Positions 12,501 to 22,591 of a stretch of 64,000 bases of DNA are shown piece after piece. The DNA comes from Aplectana chamaeleonis (taxonomy: Eukaryota > Nematoda > Chromadorea > Rhabditida > Cosmocercidae), in NCBI GenBank assembly GCA_029168955.1, contig JAPDOI010000378.1, positions 372,001 to 436,000 on the forward strand. The letters are read 5' to 3'. The notes under the pieces are model-generated. The model saw nothing but the letters and a program-made list of their open reading frames with translations, was not told the origin of the DNA and searched no databases. Positions within the stretch are counted from its first letter, which is position 1; each line of letters opens with the position of its first letter. The translations under genes were made by a program, and so were the position numbers.

Positions 12501-15500
12501 ATTCATAAGAACCAACCAAGTTGAACCTCAACTCGTCGGTAAATATCACCTGAACACGAATTTTAACAAAAATTGCTTCAGTGTGACCTGAAAAACTTAT
12601 ACTCACCCTGGACCAGTCCATCGCCATGCTCCTCTTAGCGAACTGTACCCGTGCTGCCTTGTGAGTGCCAGTGAGGCGTGGGGCGGGTCGAAGACGACAA
12701 TATACGATATTTCTGTTTTGTCGAATGGCCTCCAGACAGTCGTTTTCGAGACAGAAGTCGACAATTCAGCTCGAACTTCAGAGGTAGTTAAAGTCGAGTT
12801 GGAAACAAGCCGACCAACACGGCAAACATCTTGAGCACACAGCTTCTTTGGTCTTCCTGACTCCGCATTTTTTCCCATAGGAATCAGTGTTGCGCAGATA
12901 CCTGTCGACAACTCTCGATGAACGCCCGAGTGTCTTGGCGATCTTCTGGTTGATCACTCCAGCGATATTAAGGGCACGAGCACTATCCTAGACGGGGGGG
13001 CACTCAGGATTCAAGTCAGAAACGAAATGAGCCACCGATCTATAACGCTATCAATCGAAGTATTTGTACTGAATTTCATTAGCAACAGTGATTGATAGCA
13101 GTATCAAGCCTCATTTATCAGGTTTTTTATTCATTTCTATGAGTAAATCTTGGGTCCCCCCGTCAGGATAGCGCCCAGGGCACGTATTTGTGCTTGCTTA
13201 CTCTCCGAAAGACAGGTACCCGGGCATTTGTAATATAAGTTACAAACAGTTACACCTATTCATTGAACCTTTGAAGCGGGGAAAATGAAAATGAAATTTT
13301 AAGTTTTTTTTGCTCTGTTGATAGTGCGTCCATACTTTTGAAACTCAGTATTTTGCGGTTTAAAGGAAAAAGTACTTGAAGGCAAGGTTCGCGATAAATT
13401 TCACTTCCGATATCTCCACGGCTTACCGAATGAAGCGATCAGCTCCGATTATCAGCACTTCCTTGACTTGATCATTCCTGTAATCTTAGTCTTCATTTGT
13501 TCATTCCGAGGGGGCGGATCTGGGGCACCAGGCGTGTCTGGGGCACCAAAACGCTCGTTTGCAGCCGCTATTTTTCCACTCCTGGCTCGTTTTCTACCGT
13601 TCTTCTGGCACCGGAAGCTTAGAAACCTTCTCGCCTTTCATTTTACTGTGGAAAGTCACCGAGGATGATCATCGTGAACGCTGCCTTTAATTTTTCTCGT
13701 TTATGGCACTAATGTTGTACGAAGTGTTTTTTCGGGCACGACGATATTAGTGGTAATGATATCTTTTGCAACCGATCACATTCGTATCGAGTAATGACAT
13801 ATTTTTGGGGGTGCGTCTACACTTTTGAAACGCACTGTATGGGTAGTATTGCCATTGAATATGTAGGTTGATGATAAAGAAACTCATCAAATTTTACAGG
13901 CAAGCACACACATTTTTCGAGCTTCGCTCATTAATTGTTCGAGTCAACGTGGCTACCTTACCGTCTGTCAGGTTTTTCAGCTTTTCCTGTGGCAGATTAC
14001 CGTTGTAGTGGCCAACAACCACCTGCACCCCCTTGCTTTCACGAACTGGCCTCTCAGGTTTACTTTGGCCCATGATCTGAAAATGAACTTAAGATTATTA
14101 AGTGCTCTTCAAATGACCTAAATATAATTTATGACTGCCAGAAACACCCAAAACTGTCTGGAGGCGCACATACATTCTCACGCTAGGTTTTTTTTAACAC
14201 GGAGCACTTGCCAAACTTGAAAAAAAAAGAGTCCGATGCTTGCAACTTTTTTTTAAAGGAGACTTTTTTATTCTTAAAACGCTATCAGATTCATGGCTTA
14301 TAGTGGTGTGTTTTATGGGACGAAATTACCCAAAAACGCTTTGTTTTTGAATTAAATTGTTTTTGTGGTCGTTTCTCAAGAACGTCGCGCACGGCAAAGT
14401 GCGGCAAAACCTCGAGTAGTAACTGTAGAAGAGAAGAGTACCCTGTGCTTCCTTTATGAGTTAAGTGCAGGTGAGGCAATCTCGAGATTCGTAAAAGTTG
14501 ATTTTTTGAAATCTTCCATTTAACGGTCTCGGGCTTTCGCAACGGAAGTCCGATTTTTTCAGGTAGTTTGCAAACGTGTCTGATGTAGGATTTTAAAAAT
14601 TCAACCTGCACAGATCTCGAGGTTATTCCACCCGACGCGTCTATAAAATCCAAAGAAGTCTTCGTTCAAAAAAGTTACTAGCATCGGACGTTTTTTTGCA
14701 AGTTTAGCAAATATTCCCCGTTTTTACAAAACCTAGCGCGGGTATTGTAAAGTGCGTCCGAATGCGAATGTCGGCGCACGCGGTCGGCGTGCGTGAGTTT
14801 CACTCAACGGAGGACTGCATCTGTAGGCATCCATTGAATTCTCTTTCGTTCTCTTCTTCCAGTATGAATGTGTGAGTTCTTGTTACGAAAAGTGTTTCAT
14901 ATGAAAATTTATGCGATCTTTTTAGCCTTGGGTGGGGTAGACCCCATTTTGATAGAGGGATTTTTTAGCTACTTGCCTTCGTTTTGAATTGTCTCGGTTC
15001 ATTCCTCCAATTTTGTCGTAAAGACTAAGTGAAAACAAGGTTGTTCAGGAGTCTAATTCAAAACGTACACTCCATTAGAAATGGACGCTTTCAGAACGTC
15101 AAAAAATGGGCAAGGGGGTGATTTACGCAAAACCTTTTGGGGAATGTTATTTAAAGGCAGTGGTCAAGATGAAAAACGATATCGAAAAAACAACAAAAAT
15201 CAGACTAGATCGAAAACAGCTGAAAAAATATGAAGGTAGCGCGGTGAGAAACGGGCAGGGAATTAGAGTTTCTAGGGCCCAAAGATGCCAGTTCGTGCGC
15301 ACGTGCACAGCGCCACCCGAAAAGATTGCAGTCTCATGCCGAGCAGTCAAAAATCATCGACATTCAGAGGAAGAAATAAATGCAAATTTACCTAGTGAAA
15401 ACAATTGAACAATATAAGCAAGCACTTCAGTCAATATTTTTGACTAGATGAGCACATAAATACTCGAGCAGGTCAGTGCGAAGGTTAATGTTTATTGATT

Positions 15501-18330
15501 GAAATTCAATTTCAAGCCAGCTGATGTTCTCGATATTAGAGGCCATCGATGTCAATGATGTGGAGTAGGCTCGTCCACCATTGAAAGACAAGAAAGTTCA
15601 GGCTTGGAATTTGGCCCGAAATAGTGGTTTTTTTCCACGATTCTTTCTTATGGGTCGTACTACTCTAAACCCAGAGAAGGGTTTAGAGAGGAAAAGACGA
15701 CAAGCATACTTTATCGCGACCACTGCCTTTGAACTCAATAACTAAGCATCTGGGGAGAGATACACAGAGTAAGTTTGAAGACGGTAATGTTCTAGAGTTT
15801 AATTCCAGAATCTAGATTTTTCTGTTACAAAAGGAAGCCTTGAAACTTCTAACGATTTACATCATCTAGTGTATACGACAATACGCAAGAAACAAGCACA
15901 AAATGCAAAAAAAACGAGTAAAAAATTGGAAGCAGAAGATCAAAAAAATATCTCCCCTAAACGAGGTCGATTCCAGCGATGGTTACAGAAAATTCACGAA
16001 TAATTGAATAAAGCACTACGTGACAAGAACTCACCTTGAATCTTTGTGAACGAAATAGGATATGAAATAAGTAGAGTGTTAGAGCTGCAGTCAGCTGTTC
16101 TCCCCAAGTTGAACTCATCCAGAAACGCCCAACGCGACGAGCGCTCGATACGCACGCCGACCGCGTGGGCGGATGTTTGCATTTGGACGCATTTTACATA
16201 GTGTGCGATTATCCACAGCGCTCAACCTTTCCTGATTTTTTGATTCGTTCTGTGTTTCTGCTTGGTGATAGCAGTTGTATTTGAAGGTGTTTATGAACGA
16301 TGAACAGCTGGTCATTAATATCACTACCATTGAGTCAGTTAGACTTTTTTGCAGCTGTGCATTTTTCAATACTGGCTGCCAATATACCATTGTTGTTCGA
16401 GATTGAGACGGTTAATCTAAGATTATTGCATCGCATAAAACCGAGGTACTTTTGAAATGGCCTTTTGTGGTTCGATACCAAAAGTTTGTACTTTTTCACT
16501 CCAACCACCGAAATGTTGTGCCCTAGGATATTCCGCGAATTTAGTGATGAGCACAAATTACGTGATAGATTTAATCCGGCCACGAAAAGGACTGATTTGT
16601 GGTGCGTTTATACTTTTAAAACGCAGTGAATAAACGAGAGCTTTGTACTCATCAAGAGTTAAACTATCTCACAAGAAACCAGCCAACGTTTAGCGACTCA
16701 GACAATGGGAGCAGCGGACAGCTGGCAAAAACTCGCCAATTTCTCAACAGCTGTATGAAAACTGACATTTAGCCGTTCAATGGAAAATACACTACCGCTG
16801 GTCAGAAAGCGAGCGAGGTCGGGTTTTAGCGTCTTTTTCGTCTTTTTTTGTATAACTCGCTTTAATTTCAGGTTTGAGAGAAACTAGGGAGACATTCATG
16901 ATCCAGGCGTTGAGGACTATCCATTGGTAAAGCCATTGTCGGGGTTCCGTTGAGGGTCGTGTTAGTTTCGCAATCAACCTGCTCACCCTAATCGGTAGAC
17001 ACAGGGAAACGCAGACAGAAACGGTATCGCCCCATCCGCCACACTACCGTAATCACAAACCTGGCTGATTGTGAAACTTCTATGATTCTCAACGTAATCA
17101 CCACAAAGGTTGAACCGTTGGGTAGCTCTCAACACCAGGACCACGAATATCGCCCTAATTTCGCTCAAAGTTGAGTTTGAAGCGAGTTATACAAGAAAGA
17201 CGAAAAAGACGCGAAAACCCGACCTCGCTCGCTTCGTGACCAAATCTTACGAGCGGTATTGTACGAGGCTAACAGTTGGCCAATACTCGTCAGGTAACGT
17301 CAGCGGCGGACCGCTGGCGAAAATGTGGCAGTTGACTGAAAGCTGCGTGATAACTGGCATTTAGCTGGCAATTATACCTCGGACTCAGACATTGGGAGCG
17401 GCGGACAGCTGGCGAAAATCGCTCAACAGCTGGATGACAACTGTCATTTAGCTGGCCAATGACAATTACGAAGCCGATAGTTGGCATACACTCGTCATGT
17501 CAGGTAATGCCAGCGGTGGACGACTGGTGAGTACGTGTCAGTTGACCTACATACGGGTGATAGCTGGCATTTAGCTGGCGATTGGCAATTACGAGGCTGA
17601 CGGTTGGCCCATCCTTGGCATCTCAATTAGTGCGAGCGGCGGACCGCTGGCAAAAGCCAGTTGCCCGAAAGCTGCGTGATAACTTGCATTTAGCTGGCGA
17701 TGGCAATCATACCTCGAATTTACCGAGCGCATACCGATACCCACCAATCGGCACTTGGTTGGCGCCTAAGCGCCCAGTGGCATTCGCTTGGTGCTGAATT
17801 GTCACATGGCTGGCACTCGAGCGAGTAAACAACTCATCACGTTCTATCATGTTATACTTTGAGCATCGACTTCACTTATAAGCCTGGCAGGTATATAAGG
17901 CGATTCCCTCCAGCAAGTGCTCACTCGGCACTTTGATGCCGGCCCTGGAAGGTGAACTGCAGTTACTCTACAGAGGCCAGCATATTTTTGGCAACTGGGG
18001 GAAAATTCCCCAAGGCTTGGGGGGTCGGGTGGGTGCCTCCCCTCAGACCGTTGAGTAGGTGATCTCCTACGCAACGATCTGCGGTAAGGCATTACTCACA
18101 GAGGAAATTCTGAAAAAAGGCAAGTACATGCCTTGCGAGGGTTCCGCGCTTAACATGATTACTTTTAAGAAAAAAAAAGAAAGTTCAATTGATCTGTAAA
18201 AAAAACTTACTGCGTCTTGAATATAGAGTATGACGATTGTTAATGTGCACCATATCAACAGAAATCCGAGCACTATGAGGAGATATTGGAGAAATTTACG
18301 CATTTTCCTTCTACTTTTGTACAGCATCAT
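9541..18330 (-). CDS. Polypeptide N-acetylgalactosaminyltransferase (GLY family), 5' seven exons
   Basis: The enzyme starts mucin-type O-glycosylation by moving GalNAc from UDP-GalNAc to Ser/Thr in the Golgi. Exons in gene order: 18330-18211, 14076-13962, 11671-11559, 10520-10433, 10372-10223, 10170-10055, 9635-9541. All junctions are GT-AG and every phase agrees. Exon 1 gives a short basic tail and a roughly 22-residue membrane anchor ([14 protein letters not shown]...). Exons 2-3 are the stem ([18 protein letters not shown], then [13 protein letters not shown]). Exons 4-7 open the GT-A domain: [61 protein letters not shown] and [17 protein letters not shown] with the metal-binding DxH. The acceptor of the last exon (AAATCTAG) is the weakest junction. 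The remaining catalytic half and the ricin-like lectin domain are absent, and the gene should continue beyond base 1. The paralogue cannot be named safely. Start choice: ATG at 18330, with another Met at codon 10. Confidence 0.92.
10822..11301. mobile_element. MITE subfamily A1 in a GalNAc-transferase intron
   Basis: 480 bp, AGGCAGTGTTCACGATAAT to ATCATCGTGAACACTGCCT, flanked on both sides by TCAA (18-21 of 10800s and 11302-11305). It is in reverse orientation relative to the copy at 47060. The TCAA on both sides suggests a four-base duplication at a non-TTAA site. It lies in the intron between exons 3 and 4. Confidence 0.88.
12025..12990 (-). pseudogene. Tc1-family transposase, broken
   Basis: Minus-strand fragments in several frames follow the family order. 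An N-terminal helix-turn-helix ([18 protein letters not shown]) comes first. A second DNA-binding region reads [17 protein letters not shown] and [15 protein letters not shown]. Next are a first catalytic block ([11 protein letters not shown]), GGGTVMVW, a second Asp block ([11 protein letters not shown]) and a C-terminal LVDSMPNRV...IAKHGG before a stop near 12025. At least two frameshifts and several in-frame stops interrupt it. The conserved Asp residues of the first two catalytic blocks are still recognisable. It cannot encode an active enzyme. Confidence 0.88.
12983..13176. mobile_element. Small inverted-repeat element nested in Tc1
   Basis: CACTATCCTAGACGGGGGG at the left pairs with CCCCCCGTCAGGATAGCG at the right. 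It interrupts the Tc1 element near the transposase start. Boundaries are approximate. Confidence 0.5.
13380..13686. mobile_element. MITE subfamily A3 nested in Tc1
   Basis: 307 bp, AGGCAAGGTTCGCGAT to ATCATCGTGAACGCTGCCT, with TTGA left and TTAA right. Related A3 copies are at 44766 and 50795-51217 (CACTTCCGATATSTCCACGG). Its insertion postdates the Tc1 insertion. Confidence 0.8.
14180..14736. mobile_element. Inverted-repeat element, about 557 bp
   Basis: Ends of about 95 bp are inverted. GCTAGGTTTTTTTTAACACGG with GAGTCCGATGCTTGCAAC pairs with TAGCATCGGACGTTTTTTTG and TACAAAACCTAGC. The 120-codon minus-strand frame inside (14291-14653) has no known domain. It could be remnant coding but is more likely chance. 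It lies in the GalNAc-transferase intron 1-2. Confidence 0.7.
14746..16195. mobile_element. Inverted-repeat element, about 1.45 kb, carrying a B MITE
   Basis: The ends share about 42 bp inverted: TAAAGTGCGTCCGAATGCG and CACGCGGTCGGCGTGCG at the left, CGCACGCCGACCGCGTG and TTGGACGCATTTTA at the right. A B-family MITE is nested at 15155-15728. No transposase frame is seen. It lies in the intron of the GalNAc-transferase gene. Confidence 0.75.
15155..15728. mobile_element. MITE subfamily B, nested copy
   Basis: AGGCAGTGGTCAAGATG to ATCGCGACCACTGCCT, with TTAA left and TTGA right. It aligns over its length with the copies at 25045-25582 and 36309-36857, both in the opposite orientation. Shared blocks are GATATCGAAAAAACWACAAA and CATTCAGAGGAAGAAATAAA. 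Confidence 0.88.
16196..16630. mobile_element. Tc1-like remnant with one terminal repeat
   Basis: GGTGCGTTTATACTTTTAAAACGCAGTG (16599-16627) closely matches the right end of the Tc1 element at 13837. No partner end is obvious, so the copy is truncated or was replaced at the left by the neighbouring element. Open frames on the minus strand match no transposase motif I recognise. Confidence 0.5.
16676..17830. repeat. GCTGGC-rich minisatellite, roughly 90-120-bp units, split by a foldback
   Basis: CATTTAGCTGGC or a close variant recurs near 17359, 17450, 17570 and 17690, with a diverged one near 16757. Units also share GCAATTAYACCTCG, CGGCGGACMGCTGGC and GTGATARCTGGCA. The foldback element at 16787-17260 separates one unit from the rest. 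Confidence 0.65.
16787..17260. mobile_element. Foldback MITE, second copy
   Basis: It matches the element at 8472-8941. The left terminus has lost about ten bases (TACCGCTGGTCAG against TACCGCTCGTAGGATTTGGTCAG), while the right terminus TCTTACGAGCGGTATT is kept. The internal arms are inverted repeats. Confidence 0.75.
17831..18210. other. No gene seen (intron 1 of the GalNAc-transferase gene)
   Basis: It runs from the donor GTAAGT next to exon 1 towards the minisatellite. There is a polypyrimidine-rich stretch near 18170-18210. No coding evidence is seen. Confidence 0.5.
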
Positions 18331-19072
18331 GAATGAATAAATAGTAGTGATGGGAGAGAAGCCGGCTATCTACAGAGTTCCCAGCGGAAAGCCGGGAGGA
18401 GAATGTCTATGGAGACATCTGCAAGGAGAATAATAAACCTAGATACGATATTCCGAAAACAAACTGCGTTCCATATGTACTTATAGGATAACACCAGAGT
18501 TTGACCGTACCTCTGTCGATTCAGCGCTGTTAGCATAAAATCGCAATCATCATGAAAAAAAACCATTTAACGGATCTACGTACGTTATAGTTTTTTTATT
18601 ATATAGTTTGAATCTCAACAAAAAGACCGAATACAGAATAGACTCAAATGATCTATATTTCGAAGTGCGAATAACGAATTGTATTCGAAAAAAAGTGATA
18701 GGAGTTTCTAAGTTATTACTGCAACACTTCAACTCTTTGAGAACACCATTCATTGTACTTCGGATATTTTAATCGGCAAACGTTAAGATCTCGAATTGAG
18801 CTTTACTTTCTGATGTCATCGAGTCATCAACGCATCAGCAGAAGATTGGATTTTTTCCGTTGCCGAATAAATAATAAAAATAGTTGTTCAATTTTCTGGA
18901 AAGATTTAGAATGCTGTTTAATCAATCCAATTCCAAGTCCTGAAGCACAGCAAGTTTCACCTCTCTCGCAGTCTCAAACTAGCGATGGGTAGTTGGGAGT
19001 TAGCAGAGGCAGCATAGGCAGATCACGAAGGAAGACTCTTACTGATTACCTGGGGCTATTTCTAGGGAAGCT
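18331..19072. promoter_or_regulatory. Intergenic region upstream of the GalNAc-transferase gene
   Basis: About 740 bp between the stop of the upstream minus-strand gene and the GalNAc-transferase ATG. It is AT-rich, with no convincing exon. Both genes lie on the minus strand, so a promoter here or a shared nematode operon are both possible. No spliced-leader acceptor of the strong TTTTCAG type sits just before the ATG. Confidence 0.3.
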
Positions 19073-19454
19073 TCAAGCAGCTTTGCGAGTCTGCGGCAGA
19101 TTTGTGAAGCAGTTCAAGTTGAGGCTCTGCACACATGGCCATATGGAAGTTATGTCGGCGACGCGGTAACGAGTACATCGTTATAAGGAAAACCTACCGG
19201 CTTGAAGAGATTCTCAGGTGGGGTTGTCACATTTTGCTGAGCAAAATATGACAGCCGACGAACAATAGAAGCAAAGCGAATCATTCGTTCCTTCTTGGGC
19301 CTAATGGCTTGATGAGGAAACTGAATGGACGTTGTGAGCAAAGGGTTACTCGAGAGAATCAAGCGGATGCAACGGCAGTTCTTCATCTTCAGAGGGATTT
19401 TCTGTAGATTATCGTATGCTGATTCTCGGAGAGTTTTATGAAGATCGCAAGCTT
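19073..19454 (-). CDS. Unknown protein, last two exons
   Basis: Exon 19454-19198 follows an acceptor CCTGCAG and ends at a donor GTAGGT. Exon 19126-19073 follows GTGTGCAG and ends at TGA. Phases agree, and the 71-bp intron is typical for the region. The first exon gives 85 residues with no stop (LHKTLRESAYDNLQKIPL..., FPHQAIRPKKERMIRFA, SYFAQQNVTTPPENLFKP). The second gives SLNLNCFTNLPQTRKAA. I do not recognise the family. It has a basic middle, no membrane span and no Cys pattern. It is the nearest upstream neighbour of the GalNAc-transferase on the same strand. More 5' exons should lie above 19454. Confidence 0.5.
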
Positions 19455-19814
19455 CTGCAGGCAGTTATTTCCAACCGAATGGATTGCGCGGAAAATCATT
19501 CCAGAACAATTGTTACACACGGCTTATCACTTTTTTTCGAGACTGTAGAAAAGGATTGGCTTTGCATCAATTTAACACGACACGAAAGTCCTTCCAGAAT
19601 TATGTACAATCTTCGCTTGAGGCTACTCGCTGAATATTTGCTAATAATGTGCTGGTTTAGCGATAAGAAATTATGTGTCCCATCCCATAGATATGAAATA
19701 GTATAGAACCGAGAACTGGTGTTTCAGAGAGCCGAAATGATGCAGTGATCTAAAAAAAGGGCAGGATGGGGTTGAAATTCACATGAAAGTTTCATAATTG
19801 ACGGGCGATGTGGT

Positions 19815-19910
19815 CTTCTATAAAATGTTGTAATTCACATCATTCGAGGCGCGAGCGGCGCGCACGACGCCCTGGCCTCCGTCTGCCCTTCGCTCTCTCT
19901 CTGTTTCTAA
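19815..19910. mobile_element. Solo end of the 56.8-kb type foldback element
   Basis: TCTATAAAATGTTGTAATTC with CACATCATTCGAGGCGC and GCCTCCGTCTGCCC match, inverted, the outer right arm of the element at 56800-57505. The rest of the element is absent. Confidence 0.5.
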
Positions 19911-19984
19911 CCTCCGCTCCGCACCAGCACGTGTAGGAACCAAGTGAATTTAGCTGTTTTATAGGCTGTACAGTCAAGTTCAAG

Positions 19985-20152
19985 ATGCGCGCTAAAATTA
20001 TGAAAGAGCTGTGGGTATTTATTGATCATCGGCAACGGCATCTTGAGCATCAAGATCAAAATCATAGCAATCAGAAAAAGTATAAACGGTCAAAGTCCCC
20101 AAGTATATTAAGATCCGAAATAATATGTAGCAATGTCTTGCATCTGTGATTC
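19985..20152 (+). CDS. Possible small ORF, unknown
   Basis: A 55-codon ATG-to-stop frame: MRAKIMKELWVFIDHRQRH, then a polar and basic tail (NQKKYKRSKSPS). There is no domain, and no splice evidence decides whether it is an exon. It is listed because its composition is protein-like. It could be chance. Confidence 0.2.
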
Positions 20153-20329
20153 ACGAATAGAAAAAACCCTCGGATATTTGTAAATAATTTCATTTTTTTG
20201 TTATCCTCATCAAGTTTCCATTTTAACCAGATGAAAAAAAGTAGATCCTCGGAATCTAATGAGGAAAAAGTTTTGGCTGTGCAAAGACATCACTGACGAC
20301 CGATTTAGTCTTACTTAAGGGGCCGGATA

Positions 20330-20453
20330 GAGTGCTGCCGCTGATGGACGCGGCAGCATGCGATTGTACCGTATCGATCATGCAGCGCTGCATGATCGAT
20401 ACTTCTCCATTGCATACTGCCGCGCCGTTCAGCGGCGGGAGTCTATTCCGCCT
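20330..20453. mobile_element. Small palindromic element with a 30-bp perfect centre
   Basis: The centre 20372-20401 is a perfect palindrome (TATCGATCATGCAGC and its inverse). The outer arms pair imperfectly, GGCCGGATAGAGTGCTGCCG with CGGCGGGAGTCTATTCCGCC. The whole unit is 124 bp and would fold into one long hairpin. Confidence 0.7.
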
Positions 20454-20519
20454 GTAATAGTACTCATTTTATCAATGGGAATATCTACCACACAGCCAAG
20501 GAGTATAGGACTATAGGAG

Positions 20520-20930
20520 TACACGAACGAAGTTTTCGACAAGTTTTCGAAAATTTTTTCGATATTTTTTCGAAATTCGTTCGTTCAAAATTCTTTCAAA
20601 CAAAATTCGAAAAAAATTCGAAATTTAAGACAAATTTCAAAAAAAAATCGAAATTTCGAACAATTTTTGGAAAAAGTTCGAAATTTTGAACGAATTTCGC
20701 AAAAAAAAATCGAAATTTCGATTAATTTTGAAATTCGTTCGTTCGACCTCCGGAACTTCGAAAGTTTCCCGAAATTCGTTCGTTCGAAATTCTTTCGAAC
20801 AATTTTTTTCAAATTTCGTTGGTTCGAAATTGTGTCGAACGATTTTTTTTTCATTTTTCGTTCGTTCGAAATTTTTTCGAACTTCGTTCGACATTTTTTT
20901 CGAAATTGTACAACTACGCTAAGGAGGTAT
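20520..20930. repeat. TTCGAA-rich low-complexity satellite-like DNA
   Basis: About 400 bp built from TTCGAAATTTTTT, TTCGTTCGTTCGAAA and their complements. Both strands look alike because the unit is itself palindromic. The long open frames on both strands (KFRTFSKN-like and FVRSKFF-like) are products of this repeat, not genes. Confidence 0.8.
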
Positions 20931-21454
20931 ATAACTGATACAACATAATGCATTGTACAACATTACACAACAAGCGTAGTTGTAAATGGATAACCTTCCC
21001 ATTTCATAGTGCCGCCTAACACCTCTGATTTAGGATTGAAACGTAAACTTCTTTCATGTCTAACGGACAAGCAGGTTATGAAAAATATAATGAGATATAT
21101 GCTATAATTATACTTCGACGATGCTCACCCTCCGGCGCATTGTGGCTGATTTGTCGCAGCCGCTCATTTACATATTCCGTAATTACAGTGAAAGTCGCCG
21201 AAAATATTATAACTCCCCTCAGCTACCCCTCGACGGTACAGGCGCGTGCAGATCGCGCGGGTCCCGAGGCAATGGGTGTTAGTTGGGAGAACATGCGCTG
21301 AAGCGACAACCGAATACAACGGAAGCCTGATTGTTAGTGATTTTTTCCCTACTCGCATTCGTCCATTTATGGAGACTTTTCTGACTCAAATTCACTCCGT
21401 TCGCGTCTTCATTTCACAAATAATGAACTCGGATGGTTGGCGCATGAATGAGTG

Positions 21455-21662
21455 AATAATTGAGCAAATAAATAAATAAAAATATTTAAATAAATAAATA
21501 AGTAAATAAAAACAAATAAAAAGTAACTAGATATATAATTAAATTGATAAATCGAAAAAATAATGAAAATAATAAATAAATAAATAAAAACAGTAAGCAA
21601 ATAAATAAATACGCAAGTAACGTTTTCAACCAGGTGAATAAGCGAACGGATAAGCAAATAAA
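21455..21662. repeat. TAAA-type microsatellite, imperfect
   Basis: AAATAAATAAATAAA runs broken by short interruptions over about 200 bp. Open frames on the minus strand (YLFIY-like) are repeat products. Confidence 0.9.
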
Positions 21663-21756
21663 TGAGAGGATTTGAAACGAGTAGCGATGGATGGCATTTC
21701 TCTCTCTACTAACGAGTGTGTTTAAACCCTTTGAATAAAATGTTACAAGTAGCAAT

Positions 21757-22435
21757 GTGGACAGCCTTCGATGGGGCAAAATTCGGCGTACAAACGAGAG
21801 CATATTTCTGAAGTTTAGAAAAGCTCCGAAGAGCTCTTGGGATGGAACTTTGCCAGTCACGATCGCGTGTGAGGCATGCTTTGTTTGCTACGGTGCAAAC
21901 CGTCCTGTACAAGTTACCCATGAAGGACATAATCTTCGAACATTCAGTAAAGGCGAACATCGAATTGCGAAACTCTCCAGAAAGAAAGGGGATATGAAAG
22001 TTGTAGTTAAAGTGCTGGTGAAGTAACATAGCAAGTACCACTCTTTTTCAATCTGCTTTAACTTCCAAAATCTACTCCTACACATGGAAGATGTAGGTAG
22101 TTCTTCGCTATGTGAAAGAATTAATGACTTGATGAAGATGGCTGAAATTTTCTCTGTGACAGTAACCTGAAGAAAAGACGAAGATTGTTTCTCTTGCGTG
22201 TTTGTATTTCTCTAGATGACAACTGCTCAAGGTGAAGTGCTGAAGTGGTGAATGATCGACCAGGTTAGTCCGCATGGCCGGTCTCCATTCCAAGGACGTG
22301 AGGGCGAAATTTTGTGAATGCACTCAGTACTCATCGCGGTTGGCATTAGTTGGCGAGCGAAAGCGAGGACCCTTTTCGGATAATGATTTCTTCGAAGGCC
22401 GTGGTCGTTCTGCTCCTCACAGGAACAAAAAGTAG
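21757..22435 (+). CDS. Possible exon-like stretches, unknown
   Basis: Two plus-strand stretches have protein-like composition. 21757-22026 includes TIACEACFVCYGANRP and ends KGDMKVVVKVLVK plus stop. 22274-22435 is MAGLHSKDVRAKFCECTQY ending GRGRSAPHRNKK plus stop. Minus-strand frames are also open here, and I could not connect the pieces by phase. No family is recognised. Confidence 0.2.
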
Positions 22436-22591
22436 CAACAACAAGAGAAAAGAAGCAATTCTGTTCTTTACTATGTATAAACAACATCAGCACCCACTAC
22501 TGGGATCGGTGAGACTATGGAGACATGCAAAATGAACAGGAAACATTGCCTTTCAAACCGCGCCCTCGGACGGACCTATGATGATTTTTAA

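Larger units (their letters stand above)
11776..13837. mobile_element. Tc1-like transposon with two nested insertions
   Basis: The left end CAGTGCGTTTAAAAAGTATA and right end TACACTTTTGAAACGCACTG are inverted repeats of about 30 bp reading into GACGCACCCCC, and TA flanks both. Total length is 2062 bp. Removing the A3 MITE (13380-13686) and a roughly 190-bp element (about 12983-13176) leaves about 1.56 kb, close to the usual Tc1 size. The minus strand holds a decayed transposase. The element lies in the intron between GalNAc-transferase exons 2 and 3. Confidence 0.92.

Noticed and set aside
20585..20953. 122-codon minus-strand ORF rich in F, K, R and S
   Set aside because: It is a translation of the TTCGAA repeat. 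Both strands give equivalent frames.
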